Assembly: GCF_030143245.1 (NCBI RefSeq)
Contig: NZ_JARJNS010000003.1
Span: 248,001-312,000, forward strand
DNA: 64,000 bases
Reading direction: 5' to 3'
DNA from: Rhabdaerophilum sp. SD176
GTDB taxonomy: Bacteria; Pseudomonadota; Alphaproteobacteria; Rhizobiales; Beijerinckiaceae
Shown piece by piece: positions 51,554 to 60,430 of this stretch (positions are counted from its first letter, which is position 1; every line of letters starts with the position of its first letter). Position numbers and translations under genes: made by a program. The notes below the pieces were generated by a model. It saw only the letters and a list, made by a program, of their open reading frames with translations. It did not search any database and was not told the origin of the DNA.

Positions 51554-54526
51554 ATGTCCAGTGAAACGCCCCGCATCAACCCGCCCGGTCCCGGCGACCA
51601 TGTCATCCTGATCGATGGTTCGTCCTTCGTCTTCCGGGCCTATTTCCAGTCCATCCGGCAGGACCAGCGCTACAATTACCGGTCCGACCGGCTGCCGACC
51701 GGGGCCGTGCGCATCTTCGCCACCAAGCTCGTCCAGTTCATCCGCGAGGGCGCGCGCGGCCGGAAGGCCACCCATCTCGCGATGATCTTCGACAAGAGCG
51801 AGAATTCCTTTCGCAAGGCGCTCTTCCCCGCCTACAAGGCGAACCGCTCCGAGCCCCCCGAGGATCTCGTCCCGCAATTCCCGCTGATGCGCGCGGTGGT
51901 CCGGGCTTTCGGCTACCAGCCGATCGAGATGGATACCTACGAGGCCGATGACCTCATCGCCACCTATGCCGGCCAGGCCGTCCGGGCCGGTGCGGAAGTG
52001 ACGATCGTCTCCGCCGACAAGGACCTGATGCAGCTGATCGAGCCGGGCGTGGTGATGTATGACCCCGCCTCCGGCGAGCGCGAGGAGCGGCTGATCGGCG
52101 AGGCCGAGGTTTTCGAGTATTTCGGCGTGAAGCCGGATCGCGTCGTCGATGTGCAATCGCTGGCCGGTGATTCCACCGACAATGTCCCCGGAGCGCCCGG
52201 TATCGGCGTCAAGACCGCCGCGCAGCTCATCGCCGAATATGGCGATCTCGACACCCTGCTGGCCCGTGCCGGCGAGATCAAGCAGCCGAAGCGCCGCGAA
52301 ACACTGACCGACCCTGAAGTGGTCGAGAAGGTCCGTATCTCGCGCAGGCTCGTCACCCTCGTGCGCGATGTGCCGGTGGAAGCCCCGCTCAAGACCCTCG
52401 TCGCCCATGATCCGACCGCCGAAGCCGCGGTTGCCTTCCTCAAGGCGATGGAATTCACCACCCTGACGCGGCGGGTGGCTGATCTCTACGGTGTGGCCGT
52501 CGACAAGGTCGAGCCCGACCCCGCCTATGCCAAGGGCGGGACCGCGCCGGCCGAGCCGGGCGATTCCGTTGCGCCGGAAGCCGGCAGCCCATCCGGCGGC
52601 GGTGTCACCCTGGCGGCGGCCCCGCCCGAAGGCCCGGCCGGTCTGGCCGCCACGCGTCTGGCTGCCCTGCGCGCCATGCCGGTCAAGCACGAGGCCTATG
52701 AAGCCGTGCAGACCGCTGCCGCGCTTGCTGCCTGGCTGGATCGCGCCCGCGAGCGCGGCATCCTGGCCTTCGATACCGAGACCAACAGCCTCGATCCGAT
52801 GCAGGCCGATCTGGTCGGCGTCTCGCTCAGCACCGCGCCGGGCGAGGGCTGCTATGTGCCGCTCCAGCATCGCAGCGGCGATGGCCTGTTCGATTCCGGC
52901 CCCGTTCCCGGGCAGATCCCGCTGGCCGAGGCATTGGCCCTGCTGAAGCCGGTGTTGGAAGATGCGGCCGTGCTCAAGATCGGGCAGAACATCAAGTTTG
53001 ACCTGCTGGTCATGCGTCAGCACGGCGTCGATATCACGCCGGTCGATGATACGATGCTCCTCTCCTATGTGCTCGATGCCGGCCGGCATGGCCATGGTAT
53101 GGACGAGCTGTCCACCCTGCATCTCCACCACAAGCCGATCCCGTTTTCCGAAGTGGCCGGCAAGGGCAAGGCGGCCGTCACCTTCGACCAGGTGCCGATC
53201 GACAAGGCGACGCATTACGCCGCCGAGGATGCCGACATCACCCTGCGCCTCTGGCTGGCACTGAAGCCCCGCCTCGTCGCCGAGGGCATGGTCTCGGTCT
53301 ACGAGACGCTCGAGCGTGGCATGCCCGATTGCCTCGCCGCGATGGAGGCGCGGGGCATCGCCATCGACCGGCAGATCCTTTCCCGTCTCTCGGGCGAATT
53401 CGCGCAAGGAATGGCGCGGCTCGAAGCCGAGATCCACGCGCTTGCGGGCGAGAGCTTCAATCTCGGTTCGCCCAAGCAGCTGGGCGATATCCTCTTCGGC
53501 AAGATGGGGCTCTCGGGCGGCAAGAAGACCGCCACCGGCGCCTGGTCCACCGGGGCCGATGTGCTGGAGGATCTCGCGGCGGAAGGTCACGAGCTGCCTG
53601 CGCGGCTGCTCGAATGGCGGCAGATGCAGAAGCTGAAATCCACCTATACCGATGCGCTGCCGGGCTATGTGAACCCGCGCACCAACCGGGTCCATACCTC
53701 CTTCTCGCTCGCCTCGACCACAACCGGGCGGCTCGCCTCCTCCGAGCCGAACATCCAGAACATTCCGGTCCGCAACGAGATGGGCCGCAAGATCCGGACC
53801 GCCTTCGTGGCGGAGCCGGGCCGGCTGCTGGTCTCGGCCGATTACAGCCAGATCGAGCTGCGCATCCTCGCCCATATCGCCGAGATTCCGCAGCTCCGGA
53901 AGGCCTTCGACGAGGGCGTGGATATCCACGCCATGACAGCCTCGGAAATGTTCAATGTGCCCCTGTCGGAGATGACCGGCGAGATCCGGCGCCGCGCCAA
54001 GGCGATCAATTTCGGCATCATCTACGGGATTTCCGCTTTCGGCCTCGCCAACCAGCTCTCGATCCCGCGCGAGGAGGCCGGCGCCTATATCCGCAAGTAT
54101 TTCGAGCGCTTCCCCGGCATCAAGGATTACATGGAGGCGATGAAGGCGAAGGTCCGCAAGGACGGCTATGTCGAGACGGTCTTCGGCCGCAAATGCCACT
54201 ACCCCGCCATCGATTCCAAGAACCCTTCCGAGCGTGCCTTCATGGAGCGCGCGGCGATCAACGCGCCGATCCAGGGCTCGGCGGCCGATATCATCCGCCG
54301 CGCCATGCTGCGGATGGATGCCGCTTTGGCCGAGCGCCGCGTGCCCGCCAGCATGCTGCTGCAGGTCCATGACGAGTTGATCTTCGAGGTGCCCGAGGCC
54401 GAGGCGGCGCGCGCCATTCCGGTTATCACCCGGGTGATGGAGGAGGCGCCGCTGCCGCTGCTCCAGTTGAAGGTGCCGCTCAAGGTCGATGCCCGCGCCG
54501 CCCGCAACTGGGACGAGGCGCATTGA
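51554..54526 (+). CDS. polA: DNA polymerase I
   Basis: A 990-residue three-domain polymerase. The 5'-3' exonuclease (residues 10-310) has LIDGSSFVFRAYF, YEADDLIATYAG and SLAGDSTDNVPGAPGIG. The proofreading 3'-5' exonuclease (about 395-585) looks intact: FDTETNSLD, IGQNIKFDLLVM and YAAEDADITLRLW. The polymerase domain contains SADYSQIELRILAHI, RRRAKAINFGIIYGISAFG and LLQVHDELIFEVPEAE. An Ala/Pro/Gly-rich linker of about 60 residues separates the exonuclease domains. ATG 51554 fits the family; the upstream frame is not supported. Confidence 0.97.
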   Translation: MSSETPRINPPGPGDHVILIDGSSFVFRAYFQSIRQDQRYNYRSDRLPTGAVRIFATKLVQFIREGARGRKATHLAMIFDKSENSFRKALFPAYKANRSEPPEDLVPQFPLMRAVVRAFGYQPIEMDTYEADDLIATYAGQAVRAGAEVTIVSADKDLMQLIEPGVVMYDPASGEREERLIGEAEVFEYFGVKPDRVVDVQSLAGDSTDNVPGAPGIGVKTAAQLIAEYGDLDTLLARAGEIKQPKRRETLTDPEVVEKVRISRRLVTLVRDVPVEAPLKTLVAHDPTAEAAVAFLKAMEFTTLTRRVADLYGVAVDKVEPDPAYAKGGTAPAEPGDSVAPEAGSPSGGGVTLAAAPPEGPAGLAATRLAALRAMPVKHEAYEAVQTAAALAAWLDRARERGILAFDTETNSLDPMQADLVGVSLSTAPGEGCYVPLQHRSGDGLFDSGPVPGQIPLAEALALLKPVLEDAAVLKIGQNIKFDLLVMRQHGVDITPVDDTMLLSYVLDAGRHGHGMDELSTLHLHHKPIPFSEVAGKGKAAVTFDQVPIDKATHYAAEDADITLRLWLALKPRLVAEGMVSVYETLERGMPDCLAAMEARGIAIDRQILSRLSGEFAQGMARLEAEIHALAGESFNLGSPKQLGDILFGKMGLSGGKKTATGAWSTGADVLEDLAAEGHELPARLLEWRQMQKLKSTYTDALPGYVNPRTNRVHTSFSLASTTTGRLASSEPNIQNIPVRNEMGRKIRTAFVAEPGRLLVSADYSQIELRILAHIAEIPQLRKAFDEGVDIHAMTASEMFNVPLSEMTGEIRRRAKAINFGIIYGISAFGLANQLSIPREEAGAYIRKYFERFPGIKDYMEAMKAKVRKDGYVETVFGRKCHYPAIDSKNPSERAFMERAAINAPIQGSAADIIRRAMLRMDAALAERRVPASMLLQVHDELIFEVPEAEAARAIPVITRVMEEAPLPLLQLKVPLKVDARAARNWDEAH

Positions 54527-54575
54527 GGCGGGCACCAGCCCGGCTCGCATCCCGCCCCCCGATCCCCGGTTTCCC

Positions 54576-55451
54576 ATGTCTCCCCGCGATCTCGCCGGCT
54601 ATGTCTTCCTCGCCCTCGTCTGGGGCCTTTCCTTTCTGGTGCTGGTGCGCGTGGTCGATGCCTTCGGCTGGGTCGGCGCGGTCACCTTCCGCTGCATCCT
54701 CGCGGCGATCTTCCTCTATCTGCTGGCCCGGGCGCTGGGCCGCCGGCTCGATTTCGGCTTCCCGCTCCGCCATGGCCTGATGGTTGGCGCCACCACGGTT
54801 GCGGGGCAGCTGGTCGGACTCTCCTATGCCACCCCGATCATCGGCACCGCGATGGCGGCGATCCTCGTGGCAACCATCCCGCTCTTCTCGATGCTGATCA
54901 GCCGGCTTTGGGGCCTTGAGACGTTTGACGGCCGCAAGCTTGCCGGCCTTGCCCTCGGCTTTGCCGGCGTTATCCTGCTGGTCGGCTTTCCGGCCGTGCC
55001 CTTCACGCCGCTCTTCGCGATTGGCTGCCTCGACTCGATGGCCAGCGCGCTCTGCGCGGCTTTCGGCTCGGTCTATGCCAGTCGCCACCTGCGGGCGGCC
55101 GGCTCCTGGGAGGTAACGATGCTCGCCTTCCTCGCCGGCGGTATCATGGCCCTGCCGCTGATCCTGCTGGTTCCGGTGCCGGGCCCGCTGGTGCCGATGG
55201 ATTTCCTGTACCTGCTGGTCCTCGGCGGCGGCATGAGCGGCCTGACCTATGTGGTCTATTTCGGCCTCGTCGCCTCGATCGGCGCCACGCGCACGATCAG
55301 CGTGGAATTCGCGGTGACCGTTGTCGCCGTCCTGATTGGTGCCCTCTGGCTCGGCGAGAAACTGTCCTGGCCGCAGCTGGCCGGCGGTGGAACTATCATG
55401 GCCGGCTGCATGCTCGTGCTCGGCCTCTGGCCAGCGCGCCGGCCGGCCTGA
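54576..55451 (+). CDS. EamA family (DMT) transporter
   Basis: A 291-residue membrane protein with about ten spans in two EamA repeats (about residues 4-137 and 146-284). The first begins YVFLALVWGLSFLVLVRVVD and has GLSYATPIIGTAMAAILVAT; the second ends with TVVAVLIGALWLGEKLSWPQ. These export metabolites or amino acids, but the substrate cannot be read. ATG 54576 gives a normal start; the frame before it overlaps the end of polA. It converges on the transglutaminase-like gene. Confidence 0.9.
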   Translation: MSPRDLAGYVFLALVWGLSFLVLVRVVDAFGWVGAVTFRCILAAIFLYLLARALGRRLDFGFPLRHGLMVGATTVAGQLVGLSYATPIIGTAMAAILVATIPLFSMLISRLWGLETFDGRKLAGLALGFAGVILLVGFPAVPFTPLFAIGCLDSMASALCAAFGSVYASRHLRAAGSWEVTMLAFLAGGIMALPLILLVPVPGPLVPMDFLYLLVLGGGMSGLTYVVYFGLVASIGATRTISVEFAVTVVAVLIGALWLGEKLSWPQLAGGGTIMAGCMLVLGLWPARRPA

Positions 55452-55460
55452 AGGCCTGGG

Positions 55461-56276
55461 TCAGGCCCCGCCTTCCACCGGATCCGTCCACACGCGAAAG
55501 CCGGTCAGCGTGTTGGGCCCGAAGGTCGTGGTCATGGCGACATCCGCCGCATCACGGCCTCGGGCCATCAGCACCCGGCCGATCATGGGCCGGTTGTTGC
55601 GCGGGTCGAACATCTGCCATTCCCCGCCAAGATAGACTTCCATCCAGGCGGCGAAATCGCCCGGGGGATGCGGCAGCGGCGTGCCGATATCGCTGAGATA
55701 GCCCGTGCAGTAGCGGGCAGGAATGTTCAACGCGCGGCAGAAGGCGATGGCGAGATGGGCATAGTCCCGGCACACGCCGCGCCTTTCCTCGTAGGCCTGC
55801 GTGGCATTGCGGCCGACCGATGCATGGGCATAGCCGAAGGCGATGTGCCGGTGCACGAAATCGCAGACGGCCTGGACCCGGGCCCTGCCGGGCTGGGCCG
55901 TGCCGAAGAGCTGCCAGGCGAGATCCAGCATCCGGTCACTGTCGCAGAAGCGGCTCGGGAGCAGGAAGACCAGCGTATCATCCGGCAGGTCCTCGACCGG
56001 CACCTGCCAGGAGCGGGTGCCGGCCGGATCGGGCAGGCCGCTGTCGCGGATGATCGCATCGCCACGCAGGGTGAAAGCCCCTGCCGGCGCGACAAGCCGC
56101 GTGCACCAGTTGCCATGCCCGTCATGGTAGCCGGACAGGAGAACCGGGGGGATGGTCGCCACATGATCGGGCAGGACGAGATCCTCGACACGGCTGGAAT
56201 GGACATTGAGCATCAGGATGGCCGGGGTGGGATGCTCGAACAGATAGTGAAGCTCGTAGCCGATGCGCAGCTTCAT
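55461..56276 (-). CDS. Transglutaminase-like family protein
   Basis: A 271-residue protein starting MKLRIGYELHYLFEHPTPAI. The nucleophile Cys is in RRGVCRDYAHLAIAFCRALN and the Asp region in FDPRNNRPMIGRVLMARGRD. Where many relatives read FHAW, with the catalytic His, this one reads DFAAWMEVYLGGEW, so the His position holds Ala. Either a related subgroup uses another residue or the protein is not a working peptidase. It has no signal peptide. It is transcribed in the same direction as the amidotransferase gene 165 bases upstream. Confidence 0.87.
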   Translation of the reverse strand: MKLRIGYELHYLFEHPTPAILMLNVHSSRVEDLVLPDHVATIPPVLLSGYHDGHGNWCTRLVAPAGAFTLRGDAIIRDSGLPDPAGTRSWQVPVEDLPDDTLVFLLPSRFCDSDRMLDLAWQLFGTAQPGRARVQAVCDFVHRHIAFGYAHASVGRNATQAYEERRGVCRDYAHLAIAFCRALNIPARYCTGYLSDIGTPLPHPPGDFAAWMEVYLGGEWQMFDPRNNRPMIGRVLMARGRDAADVAMTTTFGPNTLTGFRVWTDPVEGGA

Positions 56277-56441
56277 GCGTGACAGATCTTTCCTGCAGCG
56301 ACGCGTGGCACCAGGCCGGGGATACGGCAGGGAAGGGCTGGCCGGGCTGCCCGGCCGATACAACCGGATCGAGCCTAGCACGCCGCGTGGCCGAATGCCG
56401 GATCTTTGTTGGCGGTTCAGTGGAAATGCCGCTGGACCGGC

Positions 56442-57221
56442 TCAGTCGCAGGCCGGGTTGAAATCCCGCACCTGGGGCGGGCCATGCCGGTCGGCCACAA
56501 GGACCGAGCCCTGCGGCAGGGCGTTCCACATCGCGCGGGTCTCGTCCAGCGGTTCGGAAACGACATGCAGGCCGTTATTGTCATGCCGCCAGTAGAGCGT
56601 CGGCGCCTTCTCGTCGCAGGCCCACCGGAAGGCATGCAGCGTATCGCCATTGGTGAAGGCAGCCGCAAAGCGCAAAGCATCGTTTATGCCTGCGGCCTTC
56701 GTCATGCCGCGGATGGCCGAGAGCACCGAGGAAAAGGCCCGGGCCGCATCGCTGGCCGCACCGCGCGCCATGGCAGCGAGGAAAATCGCCTCGGAATCGG
56801 TTGTGCCATGGCGGTGCCGATACATCGGATCGGGAATGAGGTTCTCGATGCCGCGGCGGATCTGGCCGTAGCCGCCGATCTGCCCGTTATGCATGAACAT
56901 GCAGGTCTCGTGGCTGAACGGGTGGCAATTGGCGCGTGCCGTGGCTGTGCCCGTGGCAGCGCGGACATGGGCGAAGAACAGCGGCGAGCGGACCTGCGCG
57001 CAGATCGAGAGCAGGTTTTCGTCGGACCAGGCCGGACGCAGGTCGCGGTAGATCCCCGGCTCCGGCCGCTCGCCATACCAGCCGAGGCCGAACCCGTCGC
57101 CATTGGTCGCGGTTTTCGCCTCCGTCGCGCAGATCGACTGGTGGATCAGCGAGTGGCAGGGCTTGGACACCACGGTCTCGAGAAGGACAGGCTGGCCCTG
57201 ATAGGCGAGGAAGCGGCACAT
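56442..57221 (-). CDS. Class II glutamine amidotransferase
   Basis: A 259-residue Ntn-type glutaminase starting MCRFLAYQGQPVLLETVVSK; Cys2 becomes the N-terminal nucleophile after Met removal. The segments NGDGFGLGWYGERPEPG, FFAHVRAATGTATARANCHP and FMHNGQIGGYGQIRRGIENL are typical of YafJ/EgtC-like proteins. The ammonia acceptor is unknown; EgtC in ergothioneine synthesis is one related type, but egtA, egtB and egtD are not here. The start is fixed by the conserved MCRFLAY. Confidence 0.92.
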   Translation of the reverse strand: MCRFLAYQGQPVLLETVVSKPCHSLIHQSICATEAKTATNGDGFGLGWYGERPEPGIYRDLRPAWSDENLLSICAQVRSPLFFAHVRAATGTATARANCHPFSHETCMFMHNGQIGGYGQIRRGIENLIPDPMYRHRHGTTDSEAIFLAAMARGAASDAARAFSSVLSAIRGMTKAAGINDALRFAAAFTNGDTLHAFRWACDEKAPTLYWRHDNNGLHVVSEPLDETRAMWNALPQGSVLVADRHGPPQVRDFNPACD

Positions 57222-57226
57222 CGGCA

Positions 57227-57271
57227 GGATTCTCTTGAAAATAAAATAACGAGAGAGGATTCTTCTGAAAA
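57227..57271 (-). repeat. Imperfect tandem repeat upstream of the amidotransferase gene
   Basis: GGATTCTCTTGAAAA at 57227-57241 and GGATTCTTCTGAAAA at 57257-57271 match at 13 of 15 positions and are spaced exactly 30 bases apart (about three helical turns). They lie just upstream of the minus-strand start at 57221, in an AT-rich stretch. They look like a pair of regulator sites or part of a duplicated leader. The rest of the 264-base gap to the antiporter gene shows nothing further. Confidence 0.45.
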
Positions 57272-57485
57272 ACATCATGCCATCAGAAAAATGAACCGCA
57301 AGTGAAACCGGTTGCCCGTCCCGCCATCCCGTCCGGTGGATCCAGCCACCCGATCCCCGGGTGCTGCGCCGGAAGCAGCTGAAGGGAATTCCGGGGAGGA
57401 GCGCCGCCATGTCGGGCTTCCCCCTTGACCTTGCCGTGCAGCCCCGCTTCTGTCCTGCCAGCGAAAAACAGGGTGGGGGAAGCCT

Positions 57486-58946
57486 ATGCTTCGGATGTTT
57501 TCGGCCATGCAGAGCCACAAAGGCAGCGGCCGGTTCGGCGCGGTGATCGGAGCCGTGCTGGCGATCAGCCTCGGCATGGCGGGTCCTGCTTTGGCGGCCG
57601 AGGGCCTTGATGGCTCTGGCCTGTCCTTCCTCTGGGCCGTGCCCTTCTGCGGGCTCCTGCTCTGCATCGCCACCGGGCCGGTGCTCTTTCCTCATTTCTG
57701 GGAGCACAATTACGGCAAGATCGCCGCCTTCTGGGCGGTGCTGACCGTGCTGCCGCTCGTCCTGTCCAAGGGCGCGGGCATCGCGCTCGCGGCTGTGCTC
57801 CATACGATTCTGCTCGAATATGTCAGCTTCATCATCCTGCTCTTCGCGCTCTTCACCGTGGCTGGCGGCATCCTCGTCACCGGCAACCTGCGCGGCACGC
57901 CGCTGGTCAATACCGGCCTGCTCGGCATCGGTACGGTGCTGGCCAGCATCGTCGGCACGACCGGCGCCTCGATGATCCTGATCCGCCCGATCATCCGCGC
58001 GAATGACGACCGCCGCACCAACGTGCATGTCGTCATCTTCTTCATCTTCCTCGTCTCGAATATCGGCGGTTCGCTGACGCCTCTGGGCGATCCGCCGCTC
58101 TTCCTCGGCTTCCTGCGCGGTGTGGATTTCTTCTGGACCACCACGCACATGTTCGGCGAGATGCTCTTTCTCGTCATCGCCCTGCTTGTCCTGTTCTACA
58201 TCTGGGACAGCATCCTGCATGGCAAGGAAGACAAACTCCCGCCGATGAAGGACAAGACGCCGGACCGGCCGATCAAGCTGTTCGGCACGGCGAATTTCGC
58301 GCTGCTCGGCGCGATCATCGTCGCCATTCTCGTTTCCGCTTCGTGGAAGCCGGGCATCACGGTGAAATTCCCCGGCGGCGAGATGGAGCTTCAGAACATC
58401 GCCCGCGACATCGCACTGGTCATCATCGCGCTCGTTTCGCTGAAGATCACGCCGAAGCAGGTTCGCGCGGGCAATGAATTCTCGTGGGGGCCGATCCTCG
58501 AGGTTGCCAAGCTCTTCGCCGGCATCTTCATCTGCATGATCCCGGTTCTCGCCATGCTCAAGGCCGGCAAGGCAGGGGCCTTCGGGCCGCTCGTTGCGCT
58601 GGTCACCAATCCGGATGGCACGCCGAACAACGTCGCCTATTTCTGGGCGACGGGCATCCTCTCGTCCTTCCTCGACAATGCCCCGACCTATCTCGTCTTC
58701 TTCGAGCTGGCGGGTGGCGACCCGAAGGCACTGATGGGCCCCATGGCCTTGACGCTGACCGCCATTTCCTGCGGCGCCGTCTTCATGGGCGCGAATTCCT
58801 ATATCGGGAATGCGCCGAACTTCATGGTCTATGCCATCGCCAAGGATATGGGCGTGAAGATGCCGAGCTTCTTCGGCTACATGGTCTGGTCTGGCGCGAT
58901 CCTGATCCCGCTCTTCATCGCGGTGACGTTCCTCTTCTTCCGCTGA
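57486..58946 (+). CDS. NhaD-type sodium:proton antiporter (ion transporter superfamily)
   Basis: A 486-residue inner-membrane protein with a cleavable-looking N-terminus (ISLGMAGPALAAEG) and about 11-12 spans. The paired motifs SNIGGSLTPLGDPPLFLGFL, near residue 190, and SFLDNAPTYLVFFELA, followed by NSYIGNAPNFMVYAIAKDMG, are those of the NhaD/UIT branch of the ion-transporter superfamily. It probably exchanges Na+ for H+, although citrate or other anion transport is known in relatives. ATG 57486 follows a GGGGGAAG-type site. A hairpin with a UUCG loop follows the gene. Confidence 0.9.
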   Translation: MLRMFSAMQSHKGSGRFGAVIGAVLAISLGMAGPALAAEGLDGSGLSFLWAVPFCGLLLCIATGPVLFPHFWEHNYGKIAAFWAVLTVLPLVLSKGAGIALAAVLHTILLEYVSFIILLFALFTVAGGILVTGNLRGTPLVNTGLLGIGTVLASIVGTTGASMILIRPIIRANDDRRTNVHVVIFFIFLVSNIGGSLTPLGDPPLFLGFLRGVDFFWTTTHMFGEMLFLVIALLVLFYIWDSILHGKEDKLPPMKDKTPDRPIKLFGTANFALLGAIIVAILVSASWKPGITVKFPGGEMELQNIARDIALVIIALVSLKITPKQVRAGNEFSWGPILEVAKLFAGIFICMIPVLAMLKAGKAGAFGPLVALVTNPDGTPNNVAYFWATGILSSFLDNAPTYLVFFELAGGDPKALMGPMALTLTAISCGAVFMGANSYIGNAPNFMVYAIAKDMGVKMPSFFGYMVWSGAILIPLFIAVTFLFFR

Positions 58947-58958
58947 GGGAGCTGTCCC

Positions 58959-58983
58959 GGCCTCTCTCCTTCGGGGAGAGGCC
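58959..58983. terminator. UUCG-loop hairpin between the antiporter and glcF
   Basis: GGCCTCTC and GAGAGGCC form an 8-base stem extended inward by two G-C pairs with a single T bulge, closed by the loop TTCG. It lies between the convergent stops of the antiporter gene and glcF. There is no T-run, but the very stable stem probably marks the ends of both transcripts. Confidence 0.55.
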
Positions 58984-59025
58984 GACGATACCGATCATCG
59001 GCCGGGTTAGGCGGGTGACAAGCCC

Positions 59026-60342
59026 TCAGCCCAGCTTGGCTGGCTTTTCGCCGCCGAGCGCCCAATCCACGAGCTCGATCGTGTGGACCACCGGCACCGC
59101 CTCGTTCCGTTCGGCAAAGCCGAGGCCGATCTGGCTGATGCAGCCGAGATTGCCGGTCGCCACCGCCTGCGGCTTCAGCCGGGCGATGTTGCGCGTCTTG
59201 CGGGCGCGGAGCCGGCCGGAAATTTCCGGCTGGAGCATGTTGTAGGTGCCGGCCGAGCCGCAGCAGATATGCCCTTCCGGGACGTCCTTCACGATGAAGC
59301 CGAGCGCCTTCAGCACGGATTTCGGTGCTTCGGTGATCTTCTGGCCATGCTGCATCGAGCAGGCGGAGTGATAGGCAATCGTCAGCCCGGTTTCGCGCGC
59401 GGGCTGGAGATCGAGCCCGGCGAGATACTCGGTGATGTCCTTGGCCAGGCCTGAGACCCGCGCCGCCTTCCCGGCATAGGCGGGGTCGTTCCGGAACATG
59501 AAGCCGTAATCCTTGATCGTCGTGCCGCAGCCCGAGGCGGTGATCAGGATCGCATCGAGCCCTTTGCCCTCGATCTCGGCAATCCAGGCGTCGATCAGCC
59601 GGGCTGCCTGCGCATGGCTTGCTTCCTCCCGGCCCATATGATGCACCAGCGCACCGCAGCATCCTTCGCCCTTCGGCAGGATCACCTCGATGCCGAGCCG
59701 GGTGAGCACGCGGATCGTTGCTTCGTTGATTTCCGGCGCCAGAACCGGCTGCGCACAGCCGGAAAGCAGCGCGACGCGGCCCCGCTTCGGGGCGGTCGGC
59801 GGGAAGTTGGCCGGACCTTCCATGGCCGAGCGTCCACTCAGGCGGGAGGGTGCCAGCGTCAGCATCGCCGCCAGCGGCCCGCCGATCTTCGGCACTTTCG
59901 CCACCAGCGGCCGGAACGGCCTGCCCAGCCAGGCTGCGGCGAGGGCGAAGCGAAACCGGTTGGGGTAGGGTAGGACCTGCGCAAGCACCTCCCGCATCAG
60001 CCTTTCGTGCCACGGCCGGCGATAGGTCTCTTCGATATGCGCGCGGGCGTGGTCGACAAGGTGCATGTAATGCACGCCGGAGGGGCACGTTGTCATGCAG
60101 GAGAGGCACGAGAGGCAGCGATCAATATGCTGCACCACTTCGGGCGTGGCCGGCTCGCCCTGCTCGAACATCTTTTTGATCAGGTAGATGCGTCCGCGCG
60201 GGCTGTCGAGTTCATCGCCGAGTTCGAGATAGGTCGGGCAGGTAGCCGTGCAGAAGCCGCAATGGACACAGGTGCGGAGGATCTTCTCCGAAGCCTGCAT
60301 CGCCGGATCGGCCAAAGCCGCGAGCGAGAAATTCGTCTGCAT
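59026..60342 (-). CDS. glcF: Glycolate oxidase iron-sulfur subunit
   Basis: The 438-residue subunit passes electrons from the GlcD/GlcE flavins. Two [4Fe-4S] motifs sit at the N-terminus, CVHCGFCTATCP (about residues 25-36) and CLSCLSCMTTCP (about 76-87), followed by two CCG domains with GEGCCGALVHHMG and GHICCGSAGTYN. It starts MQTNFSLAALADPAMQASEK. It is separated from glcE by 88 bases with no gene in them, unlike the tight glcD-glcE overlap. Confidence 0.95.
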   Translation of the reverse strand: MQTNFSLAALADPAMQASEKILRTCVHCGFCTATCPTYLELGDELDSPRGRIYLIKKMFEQGEPATPEVVQHIDRCLSCLSCMTTCPSGVHYMHLVDHARAHIEETYRRPWHERLMREVLAQVLPYPNRFRFALAAAWLGRPFRPLVAKVPKIGGPLAAMLTLAPSRLSGRSAMEGPANFPPTAPKRGRVALLSGCAQPVLAPEINEATIRVLTRLGIEVILPKGEGCCGALVHHMGREEASHAQAARLIDAWIAEIEGKGLDAILITASGCGTTIKDYGFMFRNDPAYAGKAARVSGLAKDITEYLAGLDLQPARETGLTIAYHSACSMQHGQKITEAPKSVLKALGFIVKDVPEGHICCGSAGTYNMLQPEISGRLRARKTRNIARLKPQAVATGNLGCISQIGLGFAERNEAVPVVHTIELVDWALGGEKPAKLG

Positions 60343-60430
60343 GTCTCAGGCTCCTGCCTGCCAGGCCGCGAGCGGGCCGATGGTCTTCACATCACGGGCG
60401 GATTGGCTGCCTGCCGGCGGGAACGGGCGC

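Noticed and set aside
51332-54577. Long minus-strand frame opposite polA
   Set aside because: It is an antisense shadow caused by codon bias in polA; composition is His/Gly/Arg-rich without domains.
56442-58220. Extended frame joining the amidotransferase to sequence opposite the antiporter
   Set aside because: The conserved MCRFLAY start at 57221 must be the true N-terminus because Cys2 is the nucleophile; the upstream part is antisense to the antiporter gene.
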